Source: Azophilus sp963663395
Lineage (GTDB): Bacteria; Pseudomonadota; Gammaproteobacteria; Pseudomonadales; Azotimanducaceae
DNA: 64,000 nucleotides
Direction of reading: 5' to 3'
Assembly: GCA_963663395.1 (NCBI GenBank)
Contig: OY760226.1
Location: 2,604,001 to 2,668,000 of the forward strand
The position numbers were made by a program, and so were the translations under genes. The notes beneath the pieces were generated by a model. The model was not told where the DNA came from and searched no databases. It saw only the letters and a program-made list of their open reading frames with translations. This document shows positions 1 to 8,120 of the stretch, in pieces. Numbering within the stretch: position 1 is the first letter of the stretch; every line of letters starts with the position of its first letter.

Positions 1-827
1 CCGTTCACGCGGGCGTAGCTGGTGCGGTCCTTGAAGGTGCGGCGCACGGTTGCGACATCGCCGAGCGTAACCACCGCATCGTCCTTGACCCGCACGGGCA
101 GGTCGAACACATCGCGGGCCTGCTCGATGACGCTCGGTACCTTGACGGAGAAGCGTCCCTCGCCGGTGTCGAGGCTGCCCGCGGGAATCAGGCGGTTGTT
201 GCGGACGATGGTGTTGATCAGTTCGTCGTTGGCGATCCGGTAGGCTTCGAGCGCATTGGGGTCGATGATCGCTTCGAGCACTTCCTCCCGGTGGCCCTGC
301 AATTCGGCATCGAGCACCTCGGGGATGATCTCGATCTCGTCCTTCAGTTCGATCGCAAGGTTGTAGAGCACGCGTTCGGGTACATCCTCGCCGACGAGAT
401 TGACCTGGAGGATCGGAAAGTCCTCGGTGGTGGTCTCGCGAATGATCGGTTCCTCGATGGTGCCCGGCATCTCGGGCCTCGCGTTGTCCACGGCTTCCCG
501 AACATCCTGCAGCGCACGGTCGAGATCGAATTCCGCATCGAACTCGACCATGACCGTTGCCGCGCCTTCCGAAGCGTAGGAGGTCAACTCATCAATGCCC
601 TCGACGTTGCGCAACTCCACTTCGAGAGGCATGACCAGGAGTCGTTCCGCGTCCTCCGGCGTGATGCCCTCGTGTATGACCGTGATGATGTAAAAGGGAA
701 TCTGGATGTTGGGCTCGTTGGCGACGGGAATGGCGTTGCGGGCGAACAGGCCCGCTACAACCACCATGACCATGACCATGAGTGTGGTCTTGTAGCGGTT
801 GATGGCCGCATCGATGACGGCATTCAT
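1..827 (-). CDS. RND efflux permease, N-terminal part (cut by window edge)
   Basis: Inner-membrane proton-driven pump of the AcrB/MexB (HAE1) family, which extrudes drugs or other compounds with a periplasmic adaptor. Reading the minus strand from an ATG at 825-827 gives about 275 codons running off the window. The protein begins with a short cytoplasmic stretch and one hydrophobic helix (TTLMVMVMVVVAGLFA). It continues into the porter domain with the family-typical passages EGITPEDAERLL, VEGIDELTS, LQDVREAVDNARP and IANDELINTI. The ATG overlaps the stop of the upstream adaptor gene by 4 nt (ATGA), so the two are translationally coupled. Substrate cannot be told. The C-terminal two thirds lie outside the window. 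Confidence 0.9.
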   Translation of the reverse strand, partial: MNAVIDAAINRYKTTLMVMVMVVVAGLFARNAIPVANEPNIQIPFYIITVIHEGITPEDAERLLVMPLEVELRNVEGIDELTSYASEGAATVMVEFDAEFDLDRALQDVREAVDNARPEMPGTIEEPIIRETTTEDFPILQVNLVGEDVPERVLYNLAIELKDEIEIIPEVLDAELQGHREEVLEAIIDPNALEAYRIANDELINTIVRNNRLIPAGSLDTGEGRFSVKVPSVIEQARDVFDLPVRVKDDAVVTLGDVATVRRTFKDRTSYARVN

Positions 828-2014
828 GCGCTGGCGGGCCGATGCTCGGCGGTACGGGAGGAATCGGGTTGGTTCTCGGGAGCTAGGGTACCCGGGGCGA
901 TACCCGGCGCGGCGGCGGGCATCTCCGATGTGGGTTCGAAGTCGACTTCGACATATTCTCCGGGGACCACCAGTTCCTGCCCGACGGTGATCAGCGTTGC
1001 GATCGCGGGCAGGCCCGACACCCAGACCCCGGCAGCGTCTTCCCGGACGATGTCCACCGCGTGAAAGCGTACGCGGCCGTCGTCGCCGATCGTGCGAACG
1101 CCGATGACCCCCGCGTCGTCCAGCGCGAACAGCGCCGGGCTTATGTGCTGCGCCTGAACCTCGGCGATGGGAATCGCGATCTCCGTGGATATGCCGCTGC
1201 GCAGTTCGTAGGCGGGGTTGGGTATGGGTATTTCGATCCGGTAGGTGCGGGTGGCGGGATCGCTCTGCTGGCCGACGAAGCTGATCGCCCCGGTGACCTG
1301 CCGGCCGCCGTGGAGCAGGCCCCGGGCCTGCTGCCCGACGGACACTCGCGCCACGTCGGCCTCGGAAATGCGGCCGACGAGCAGCATCGGGTCGAGGTCG
1401 ACGATGGTGGCGCAGGGAGAGCCGGGGTTCACGTAGTCGCCGACTTCCTGATGAACGTCTTCCACGATGCCATTGAACGGCGCCTTGACGTGGGTTCTGG
1501 CCAGGTCCAGTTCGCTGCGCTTCAGTTCCGCTTCCGCACCGGCCAGCCTCGCCCTGGCCTGGGCGACGGCGGTCTCGGACAAGAGCCCGCGCGCCTGCAG
1601 TTCGAGGCTGCCGTCGTACTCGAGGCGCACCTGGTTCAGCGCCTCGAGCGTCAGCCTGAGTTCAGCCTCGCGGTCTTCGACGGAGATGCGGCAGAGCAGA
1701 TCGCCGGCGGTCACCGGGGAGCCACGCTCCACTGGCCGTTGCACGATGGTTCCGGTCAATTCGGCGCGCACCTGCACCGTGCGCTTGTTCTCCGTCTTGC
1801 CCCGCACCCGCAGGTGCCGAAACTGCGGAGTGGCGTGGATGACCCGGGCGCGTACCCGGGTAGGCGCCCGGTCCTGGGCCATGGCGGCCCGCTGTTTCGC
1901 CAGTTCGGCGGGCGTGGGCCTGGGTGGCGGATCTTCGGTACCAATCTGCCCGGAGAGCAGCCAGATGCCGATCGCAACGGCGATGGCCAGGGCGGTTATG
2001 TACGTTCGGCGCAT
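824..2014 (-). CDS. RND efflux periplasmic adaptor subunit (membrane fusion protein)
   Basis: Periplasmic adaptor (HlyD/AcrA type) of 396 residues, linking the inner-membrane RND pump to an outer-membrane channel. The N-terminus has one hydrophobic segment (about residues 6-22) acting as signal or anchor. A biotinyl-lipoyl-like half motif (TGTIVQRPVERGSPVTAGDLL) follows. Next come a coiled-coil hairpin rich in Ala/Leu/Arg, the second lipoyl half (VKAPFNGIVEDVHQEVGDYV) and a beta-barrel with a membrane-proximal domain. It is immediately upstream of the RND permease with an ATGA overlap. No outer-membrane factor gene is in the window, so a TolC-like partner would be encoded elsewhere. Confidence 0.9.
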   Translation of the reverse strand: MRRTYITALAIAVAIGIWLLSGQIGTEDPPPRPTPAELAKQRAAMAQDRAPTRVRARVIHATPQFRHLRVRGKTENKRTVQVRAELTGTIVQRPVERGSPVTAGDLLCRISVEDREAELRLTLEALNQVRLEYDGSLELQARGLLSETAVAQARARLAGAEAELKRSELDLARTHVKAPFNGIVEDVHQEVGDYVNPGSPCATIVDLDPMLLVGRISEADVARVSVGQQARGLLHGGRQVTGAISFVGQQSDPATRTYRIEIPIPNPAYELRSGISTEIAIPIAEVQAQHISPALFALDDAGVIGVRTIGDDGRVRFHAVDIVREDAAGVWVSGLPAIATLITVGQELVVPGEYVEVDFEPTSEMPAAAPGIAPGTLAPENQPDSSRTAEHRPASA

Positions 2015-2094
2015 TGCTTAGCAGGGCGATGCCCCAGCCCCGTTGGATTGCGGCGAACGGGTGCGAACTTCACTCAATTGACCACCTCTCCGGT

Positions 2095-2131
2095 GCATTT
2101 TTCGCTGGTGTATTTTTCGCGCATTTTTCGC
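2095..2131. repeat. Three direct copies of an AT-rich 11-mer upstream of the RND adaptor gene
   Basis: The 11-mer g(c/t)atttttcgc occurs at 2095-2105, 2110-2120 and 2121-2131, 80-120 bp upstream of the adaptor start on the minus strand. It may be an operator array or phased A-tracts. The rest of 2015-2269 shows nothing else recognisable. Confidence 0.5.
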
Positions 2132-2269
2132 GCACTATCGGCGGATTCGACGTTTGGTGTCGCGGGTCAGCCGCTGACCGACCGTCCCGGCGACCGATAG
2201 ATCGGGCGAAATAGTGGAACAAGTGCTACGAAAAGTAACACATTGCGGTGGGCGGAACCACCGCAGGGC

Positions 2270-2689
2270 TCACCAGACGCCGGTATTTCCCATCTCTTGC
2301 CAGGGCTCCGCCGGCGGCAGCGCCTGCCCGCGCTGCAGGAGTTCCACGGATACGCCGTCCGGCGAACGAATGAATGCCATGCGTCCGTCGCGGGGCGGGC
2401 GGTTGATGGTCACGCCCGAGTCCATGAGGTGCTGGCACGTCGCGTAGATGTCGTCCACCTCGTAGGCGAGATGCCCGAAATTGCGTCCGCCGGTCAATTC
2501 TTCAGGGTCCCAGTTCCAGGTGAGTTCGACCTGCGCGGATTCGTTGCCCGGCGCGGCCAGAAAGACCAGCGTGAAGCGGCCGGGCTCGCTCTCGTGCCGG
2601 CCCACCTCTTCGAGCCCGAGTTTGTTGCAGTAGAAGTCCAGCGAATCGTCGATATCGGTGACGCGAACCATGGTGTGCAGGTATTTCAT
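2270..2689 (-). CDS. gloA: Lactoylglutathione lyase (glyoxalase I, VOC family)
   Basis: Cytoplasmic metalloenzyme that isomerises the methylglyoxal-glutathione hemithioacetal to S-lactoylglutathione. The 139-residue protein has the two beta-alpha-beta-beta-beta VOC modules: LHTMVRVTDIDDSLDFYCN at the start and GHLAYEVDDIYATCQ in the second half. The expected metal ligands are visible: His5 in LHTMVRV, a Glu in QVELTWN, His in FGHLAYEV and Glu in VSVELLQ. Length is normal for bacterial GloA. It is a single gene, with no partner gloB nearby. The upstream region carries G-rich tandem repeats. Confidence 0.88.
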   Translation of the reverse strand: MKYLHTMVRVTDIDDSLDFYCNKLGLEEVGRHESEPGRFTLVFLAAPGNESAQVELTWNWDPEELTGGRNFGHLAYEVDDIYATCQHLMDSGVTINRPPRDGRMAFIRSPDGVSVELLQRGQALPPAEPWQEMGNTGVW

Positions 2690-2774
2690 GCCGTTATTCC
2701 TCCGGTCAGGCGTTGGCTGTCAAGGCGTTTGCGCGTTGGGATGCAAGTGTCCTACCGGTTGTCGGCCACTGCAA

Positions 2775-2815
2775 GGGGGGATGTGGGAAGGGGGGACGTG
2801 GGAAGGGGGACGTGG
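2775..2815 (+). repeat. G-rich 15-bp tandem repeat with quadruplex potential
   Basis: About 2.7 copies of a 15-bp unit (runs of five or six G, then a(c/t)gtgggaa). Five G-runs of at least three lie within 41 bp on the plus strand. This is upstream of the minus-strand gloA gene, so the G-rich strand is its template strand. Confidence 0.6.
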
Positions 2816-2866
2816 ATCGGCGGTAGAAGCCTCGTTGTCGTCGACCCAGGATGGCTGGAGCCGGCC

Positions 2867-2890
2867 AAAAAAAACCCCGCTTACGCGGGG
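2867..2890 (-). terminator. Rho-independent terminator (minus strand)
   Basis: Stem ccccgc (2875-2880) / gcgggg (2885-2890) with loop ttac. It is followed on the minus strand by a run of eight T (A-run 2867-2874 on plus). It ends a minus-strand transcript arriving from the 2942-3058 reading frame and possibly the Nramp-like gene. Confidence 0.75.
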
Positions 2891-2941
2891 TTGGCCAGAT
2901 AGGTCATCACAAGGTCTCTACGGAGAGTTGGGATTGACCGG

Positions 2942-3058
2942 TTACAGGGCGAGGAACGAAAGCATGCTCACTGCAAGGGTTGCGAAAGCGCCGAGGAGTA
3001 GCGCTGTTTCGTTCGCCGTCAGCGGCGCGTCGCTCTCGTTCATGTCGATTCCGTTCAC
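2942..3058 (-). CDS. Possible small single-pass membrane protein (38 aa)
   Basis: A short frame ending in TAA at 2942-2944. Starting from GTG at 3056-3058 it gives 38 residues. An internal ATG at 3041-3043 would give 33, beginning MNESDAPLTANETALLLGAF. The GTG has a good ribosome site (AAGGTGG, 5-nt spacing). Residues 17-38 form one hydrophobic helix (ALLLGAFATLAVSMLSFLAL) ending at the stop, with an acidic N-terminus. A strong terminator follows 50 nt downstream, fitting the end of a real transcription unit. I do not recognise a family. Its position 132 nt downstream of the Nramp-like gene suggests co-transcription, but that is inference, and chance ORFs of this size occur. Confidence 0.4.
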   Translation of the reverse strand: MNGIDMNESDAPLTANETALLLGAFATLAVSMLSFLAL

Positions 3059-3190
3059 GTCATCCACCTTGGCAACAGGTGCGTCCTGTAATCGGTTGAG
3101 TTCAATGCTAAGGGGCAATGCTGAAATCAGTTCACAGCAAATGTGGAATGAAAATGGATTGGAAATCCAGATGGTGCCCGCGAAACGATT

Positions 3191-4495
3191 TCAGCCGTGT
3201 ACGAACCGGACGTAGAGGTAAATAACGCTGGCCAGGGCGAGGATGACGAGACTGACGAGGCTCCACAGCCGCAACCCGCGCGACGGACGGTAGGCTTCTT
3301 GTACCTCGGCGCCGGTCATGGCCCTGTGATTGAGGAAAGCGTAAATGGGCGCCATGACGAAGCCGAGGGTAGTTGTCAGGTCGATGAACCGGGTGAAGGA
3401 AGTCAACAGAGCCGCAAGCAGCAAGTATGAGCCCAGCGCGCAGGCCCACACGAGCGCCGGGACAAACCACCGGGGCGCTTCCGTGCCGCGCAATCCGGCG
3501 AATGCGTAGGCGAACTGGCGCGGGTAGCCGTCCATGGCGGCGAGCAGCGTGGAGAACATCGCGGCAATGGCCGCCGCGCCGATCAGGTAGAAACTCCAAC
3601 CGCCCACGGTCTCCGTAAACAGCGCAATCACCTGGGCGGCGAACTCCGGGGGCGAATCCCTGGGCGCTATGCCGGGTTCGTGCATCACGGCGACACCGAG
3701 CAGCAGGAAGCCGACCGCGAGCACCATGGCGGTCACATAGCCCAGGTTGAAGTCGAAGCGGGCGTCGGTGCTGGTAATGCCAGTTCCCGACGCTTTCAGC
3801 TTGGCGCTTGTCCAGACGGAGGTGAGGATGGAGGCGTCCACGGGGGTCGGCAGCCAGCCCGCCATGGCGACCACGAACAACAGCAGGGGGACATCGATAC
3901 GCTCGAAGGCGAAGTTGCCGACGCTCCAGTCGATTTTCGGTACGGCGGCGCCTGCGGCGACTACCACCATGACGACCAGGACGAATACCAGGGCCTTGCC
4001 GACGCGCTCCAGCCATCGGTAGTGGCCGATCGTCAGCAGCAGCGCCGTGCCGGCCATGAGCCAGCCGGTCAGCGCGACGGGGCCCATGGCCAGGTCGAAC
4101 ACGGTCAGCACCAGCCCCGCAGTGGTGACGGCGATGGCAGCCAGCACGAACCAGACGGTCAGTAGTTGCGTGACCAGGTACAGGGATACCGCCCACCAGC
4201 CCTGGTCGACATAGTTTTCCGGCAGGCTCTTGCCGGTTGCGGCGGTGTACTGGCTGCCGAAGCGTATGGCGGGGTACTTGACGATGCCGATAACGGCAAT
4301 CAGCGCGACCATGGCCAGCCCGTATACCGCGCCGGCCCGGGTGGACTGAACGACATGGGAGACGCCGATGGCGGCTGCGGCGAACAGGATGCCGGGCCCA
4401 AGCGCGGCGAGGCGACCGGACGTGGCGGGGCGCCCGGACGTGGCGGGGCGACCGGACGCGGCGGGGCGCCCGGAGCCGGCCTCGGGCCCGTTCAT
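3191..4495 (-). CDS. Nramp-related transporter with altered metal-site motifs
   Basis: Polytopic inner-membrane protein of 434 residues with the Nramp (LeuT-fold) layout, roughly 11 hydrophobic segments after an Arg/Pro/Ser-rich N-terminal tail. TM1 reads LGPGILFAAAAIGVSHVVQS, where classical Nramp proteins have DPGN. The TM6 region reads GWLPTPVDASIL instead of a (M/A)PH motif. Both metal-binding signatures are therefore changed, which resembles Nramp-related clades of unproven substrate rather than MntH. The N-terminal tail is encoded by an 18-bp tandem repeat (4412-4476). No alternative in-frame Met precedes TM1, so the long start is kept. Gene order places it just downstream of the peroxiredoxin gene, 22 nt apart, suggesting one transcript. 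Confidence 0.75.
   Translation of the reverse strand: MNGPEAGSGRPAASGRPATSGRPATSGRLAALGPGILFAAAAIGVSHVVQSTRAGAVYGLAMVALIAVIGIVKYPAIRFGSQYTAATGKSLPENYVDQGWWAVSLYLVTQLLTVWFVLAAIAVTTAGLVLTVFDLAMGPVALTGWLMAGTALLLTIGHYRWLERVGKALVFVLVVMVVVAAGAAVPKIDWSVGNFAFERIDVPLLLFVVAMAGWLPTPVDASILTSVWTSAKLKASGTGITSTDARFDFNLGYVTAMVLAVGFLLLGVAVMHEPGIAPRDSPPEFAAQVIALFTETVGGWSFYLIGAAAIAAMFSTLLAAMDGYPRQFAYAFAGLRGTEAPRWFVPALVWACALGSYLLLAALLTSFTRFIDLTTTLGFVMAPIYAFLNHRAMTGAEVQEAYRPSRGLRLWSLVSLVILALASVIYLYVRFVHG
4412..4476. repeat. 18-bp tandem repeat within the Nramp-like gene
   Basis: Three full copies and a partial fourth of an 18-bp unit (gcg(a/c)ccggacg(t/c)ggcggg) at 4412-4429, 4430-4447, 4448-4465 and 4466 onward. 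It encodes a GRPA(T/A)S hexapeptide repeat in the N-terminal tail. Copy number may vary between strains by slippage without a frameshift. Confidence 0.8.
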
Positions 4496-4517
4496 GCCGC
4501 CTGGGCCGGTGTGGAGA

Positions 4518-5177
4518 CTACTCGGGCTGCGGCACGATTCTCAGATAGGGCTTGGGCGCCCGCCAGCCGCCCGGGAATTTCTCCCGGGCCGCTTCGTCGG
4601 ATACCGCGGGCACGATGATGACGTCTTCTCCGTGCTGCCAGTTCACGGGGGTTGCAACCTGGTGCTTTGCGGTGAGCTGGCACGAATCGACCAACCGCAA
4701 CACTTCGTCGAAGTTGCGCCCGGTGCTCATGGGGTAGGTGAGCATGGCCTTGATGGTCTTGTCCGGGCCGATCACGAATACCGAGCGGACGGTGGCGTTG
4801 TCGACCGGGGTCCTACCTTCGGAAGTATCTCCCGCTTCGGCCGGCAGCATGTCGTAGAGTTTCGCCACGTTGAGTTCCGGGTCGCCGATCAGCGGATAGT
4901 TGACCGCGTGGCCCTGGGTTTCCTCGATATCCTTCGACCACTCGGCGTGGTTGGTCACCGGGTCGACACTCAAGCCGATGACCTTGCAGTTGCGGCTGGC
5001 AAACTCCGGTGCGAGGCCCGCCATGTAGCCGAGTTCGGTGGTGCACACCGGCGTGAAATCCTTGGGGTGCGAGAACAGGATGGCCCAGCCGTCGCCGATC
5101 CAGTCGTGAAAACTGATGGTTCCCTGGGTCGTCTCGGCGGTGAAGTCGGGCGCCGTGGAGTTGATTCGAAGCGTCAT
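4518..5177 (-). CDS. Peroxiredoxin, 1-Cys (Prx6/AhpC-TSA) type
   Basis: Thiol peroxidase of 219 residues that reduces hydrogen peroxide and organic hydroperoxides. The peroxidatic cysteine is Cys45 in the motif PVCTTE, preceded by the usual SHPKDFTPV strand. The Prx6-type C-terminal domain (YPMSTGRNFDEVLRLVDSCQL, then TPVNW) is present, and the length fits the Prx6 subfamily. Two other cysteines (about 62 and 172) are not at the canonical 2-Cys resolving position. It lies 22 nt upstream of the Nramp-like transporter on the same strand, so it could pair metal handling with oxidative defence. Confidence 0.9.
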   Translation of the reverse strand: MTLRINSTAPDFTAETTQGTISFHDWIGDGWAILFSHPKDFTPVCTTELGYMAGLAPEFASRNCKVIGLSVDPVTNHAEWSKDIEETQGHAVNYPLIGDPELNVAKLYDMLPAEAGDTSEGRTPVDNATVRSVFVIGPDKTIKAMLTYPMSTGRNFDEVLRLVDSCQLTAKHQVATPVNWQHGEDVIIVPAVSDEAAREKFPGGWRAPKPYLRIVPQPE

Positions 5178-5325
5178 GATCTTCCCAATGTCCGTAAAAA
5201 CGGCAAATCTACCACCCTTTGGTGATTAATGTGATACTCCGCGGCTTGTCCTGGGACAGGGAAGAGTGGTGCTCGAGCGCGGCCTGATGTACGGGCGAAA
5301 GCCCGGGCCGGTGTAAGGACTGCCG

Positions 5326-6195
5326 GTGGAGATCGTTCAGCTGCTGATCAGCGGCGTTTCGCAAGGGTGTGTCTACGGCCTGATCGCGCTCGGCTTCGTG
5401 CTGATCTACAAGGCCACCGAGATGGTCAACTTCGCCCAGGGCGAGATCATGATGATCGGCGCCTTCATGGCCGTTGTCTTCATCAACCTGCTGGACTGGC
5501 CCTTTGCGCTGGGCCTCTTGGCCGCGGTATTCGTCATGGCCGTTGTCGGAGCCCTGCTGGAACGGGTGTTGCTGCGGCCCATGATCGGCGAACCGCATTT
5601 CGCCGTGCTGATGCTGACCATCGGTCTCGGTTTCACGCTGCGCGCGGTGGCGGGCGCCATCTGGGGCAACGAGCCCCGGGCACTGGACCTGCCGTACGTG
5701 GGCATCGTCTGGCAGTGGGAAAACCTCGTCATCGGCGCCGAGAACGTCGTCATCATGGGCGGCACCCTGGTCCTGTGCGGGCTGCTGTACCTGTTCTTCC
5801 GGTTCACCCGGCTCGGCATCGCCATGCAGGCCGCGTCGCAGAACCAGTTGGCGGCGTTCTACGTGGGGATTCCGGTGAAGCGCGTTTTTTCGCTGGTCTG
5901 GGCGCTCTCCGCAGTCATATCGGCGTTTGCCGGCATTCTCATGGCACCGGTCTCGCTGATCGACCCCCTGATGGGATTCATCGGCATCAAGGCCTTCGCC
6001 GCGGCGATAGTCGGCGGTTTCGGCAACCTGCCCGGCGCGCTGCTCGGCGGGCTGCTGATCGGCCTGGTGGAGCAGTTTGCCGGCCGCTACCTGTGGCCCG
6101 GGTTTTCGGAGTTGAGCGCCTATGTGCTGCTGCTGGTGATGCTCATGGTGCGGCCGGAAGGCCTGTTCGCCACCATGCAGCAGAAGAAGGTCTGA
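5326..6195 (+). CDS. livH: Branched-chain amino acid-type ABC transporter permease LivH
   Basis: Inner-membrane permease of 289 residues, first gene of a livHMGF set importing branched-chain amino acids or, in many relatives, other carboxylic acids. The start is a GTG with AAGGA 7 nt upstream. Typical LivH passages are visible: GLIALGFVLIYKATEMVNFAQGE near residue 20 and GFIGIKAFAAAIVGGFGNLPGA in the conserved cytoplasmic loop. About eight hydrophobic segments. livM follows after 94 nt. The downstream acyl-CoA synthetase argues for an organic acid rather than leucine as substrate (inference). Confidence 0.92.
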   Translation: MEIVQLLISGVSQGCVYGLIALGFVLIYKATEMVNFAQGEIMMIGAFMAVVFINLLDWPFALGLLAAVFVMAVVGALLERVLLRPMIGEPHFAVLMLTIGLGFTLRAVAGAIWGNEPRALDLPYVGIVWQWENLVIGAENVVIMGGTLVLCGLLYLFFRFTRLGIAMQAASQNQLAAFYVGIPVKRVFSLVWALSAVISAFAGILMAPVSLIDPLMGFIGIKAFAAAIVGGFGNLPGALLGGLLIGLVEQFAGRYLWPGFSELSAYVLLLVMLMVRPEGLFATMQQKKV

Positions 6196-6289
6196 CGGGG
6201 CGATGGTGCGACTCGACGTGAAAGCGGCGAACGGGTACGAACTTGACCGGTTCGACAACCTGGCCCGTGAACCGGAGATTTAGCGGGTC

Positions 6290-7363
6290 GTGCGCTTCAA
6301 CCGCAAAGTTCACTACGGCCAGGATATCGACCTGTTCGAGCACAACGGGCAGCGGCTCTGGTACGGCCTGCTGGCCCTTGGCGTGCTGCTGGCGCCCCTG
6401 GTGCTGGACCGGTTCTACCTCGGGGAACTGTCCCTGGTCTACATCTATGCCATCGCCGGCATCGGGTTGATGCTGCTGGTGGGTTACACGGGCCAGGTGA
6501 GCCTGGGCCATGCGGCCTTCCTGGCGATTGGCGCCTATACCCATGCGTGGCTTTTGACCCACGGCTGGCCGCTGCCGCTGGCCCTGGCCGTGGCCACCGG
6601 CCTGACGGCGATCGTGGGGGGAATAGTCGGCATCCCGGCCCTGCGCATGACGGGCATCTACCTGGCCGTGGCGACCCTGGCGTTCGCCATGATCGTCGAA
6701 CAGGTGCTGGGGCACTGGGAGTCCGTAACCGGCGGGTACCGGGGCCTGGCCGTGCCCAAGCCCGAGTTCCTAATCGACCTGTCGACGCCGGCGGCCTTCT
6801 ATTACCTGTGCCTTGCCGTGCTCTTCTTCTGCATGATCGCCGCGCTCAACTGGCTGCGCAGCCCCACCGGGCGGGCCATGGTGGCGGTGCGCGACTCGGA
6901 GACTTCGGCGGAGAGCATGGGCATCAGTCTCGCTTACACCAAGAGCCTTGCCTTTGCGATCTCCGCCGGCTTCACCGGGCTTGCGGGCGGGCTGTTCGCG
7001 CACAAGATCAGCTACCTCGCGCCGGACGCGTTTACGCTGATCATGTCCATTCAACTGTTGCTGATGGTCGTGGTCGGCGGCCTCGGGTCCATGCACGGGG
7101 TCATATTCGGCGCCATGTTCATCGGCCTCCTGCCCCAGGGAATCGCGATCTTCAGGGACACCGTGCCGCCGGCAGTCTCGCAGATCCCCGGCCTGGAGCC
7201 GGGCATCTTCGGGCTGATCCTGATCCTGTTCCTGATCTACGAGCCGCTCGGTCTGTACGGGCGCTGGCGCAAGATACGCCTCTATTTCGAACAGTTTCCG
7301 CTGTACCGCCGCGCGACCTACAAGCGCCAGAAAAGCTACCTGCGCACGGAGCGGCTGAAGTGA
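6290..7363 (+). CDS. livM: Branched-chain amino acid-type ABC transporter permease LivM
   Basis: Second inner-membrane permease, 357 residues from a GTG start. Family landmarks are AIAGIGLMLLVGYTGQVSLGHAAF (about residues 55-80), IPALRMTGIYLAVATLAFAMI and the EAA-like loop VVVGGLGSMHGVIFGA. It has a cytoplasmic C-terminal tail rich in Arg/Lys/Tyr. The stop overlaps the next gene by 4 nt (GTGA), showing translational coupling with livG. Confidence 0.92.
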   Translation: MRFNRKVHYGQDIDLFEHNGQRLWYGLLALGVLLAPLVLDRFYLGELSLVYIYAIAGIGLMLLVGYTGQVSLGHAAFLAIGAYTHAWLLTHGWPLPLALAVATGLTAIVGGIVGIPALRMTGIYLAVATLAFAMIVEQVLGHWESVTGGYRGLAVPKPEFLIDLSTPAAFYYLCLAVLFFCMIAALNWLRSPTGRAMVAVRDSETSAESMGISLAYTKSLAFAISAGFTGLAGGLFAHKISYLAPDAFTLIMSIQLLLMVVVGGLGSMHGVIFGAMFIGLLPQGIAIFRDTVPPAVSQIPGLEPGIFGLILILFLIYEPLGLYGRWRKIRLYFEQFPLYRRATYKRQKSYLRTERLK

Positions 7364-8118
7364 CGCTGCTGGCGGCCAACGGCATCTCGGTCAGCTTCGG
7401 CGGCGTCAAGGCCGTTCAGGACGTTTCCTTTGCCGTGGATCGGGGGCAGGTGTTCAGCATCGTCGGGCCCAACGGCGCCGGCAAGACCACCATCTTCAAC
7501 CTCATCAGCCGCATCTACGATGTGGACCAGGGCTCGATCGTCTTCGACGGCCGCGACATCACCGGGGTTCCCGGCCACGCGGTGGCGGAACTCGGCATTG
7601 CGCGCACCTTTCAGAATACGGAGCTGTTCGAGCAGGAAACGGTGCTGAAGAACCTGCTGATCGGCTGCCACATTCACCGCGAGAGCAACCTGTTCTCCGA
7701 GTTGCTGTTTCTGCCGTCAGTGCGCCGCCAGGAACTGGCGTTGCGCGAGGCGGTGGAGGATGTCATCGACCTCCTGGACCTGCGCAGCCACCGCCGCAAG
7801 GTGATCGGCGAGTTGCCCTACGGGGTGCGCAAGATGGTGGAGATTGCCCGGGCCCTGTGCCTGAAGCCGAAACTGCTGCTGCTCGACGAGCCGTCCTCCG
7901 GGCTCAACCCGGAAGAGACCGAGGACCTGTCGTTCTGGCTGGAGGACATCAACGAGGAACTCGGCATCACCGTGATCATGGTCGAGCACGACATGAACCT
8001 GGTTACCAGCGCATCGGACCGGGTGCTCGCCATGGCGGACGGGCAGACCATCACCATCGGCGAGCCGGCCGCCGTTCAGAACCACCCGGAAGTTTTGCGG
8101 GCCTACCTCGGGGACTGA
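7360..8118 (+). CDS. livG: ABC transporter ATP-binding protein LivG
   Basis: ATPase subunit of 252 residues from the GTG overlapping the livM stop; the open frame extends far upstream but only this start makes sense. Walker A is GPNGAGKTT at residues 36-44. The signature region is the LivG-style LPYGVRKMVEIARAL and Walker B is LLLLDEPSSGLNPEE. The switch His is in VMVEHDM. It pairs with LivF to drive the LivHM permeases. The next gene starts 2 nt after its stop. Confidence 0.93.
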   Translation: MTLLAANGISVSFGGVKAVQDVSFAVDRGQVFSIVGPNGAGKTTIFNLISRIYDVDQGSIVFDGRDITGVPGHAVAELGIARTFQNTELFEQETVLKNLLIGCHIHRESNLFSELLFLPSVRRQELALREAVEDVIDLLDLRSHRRKVIGELPYGVRKMVEIARALCLKPKLLLLDEPSSGLNPEETEDLSFWLEDINEELGITVIMVEHDMNLVTSASDRVLAMADGQTITIGEPAAVQNHPEVLRAYLGD

Positions 8119-8120
8119 CG

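Larger units (their letters stand above)
2690..3190. other. 500-bp intergenic stretch with G-rich repeats, a terminator and a possible small gene
   Basis: Between gloA and the Nramp-like gene no long reading frame looks coding. The stretch contains G-rich tandem repeats (2775-2815), a strong minus-strand terminator (about 2867-2890) and a short reading frame (2942-3058), listed separately. The remaining bases show nothing recognisable. Confidence 0.6.
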
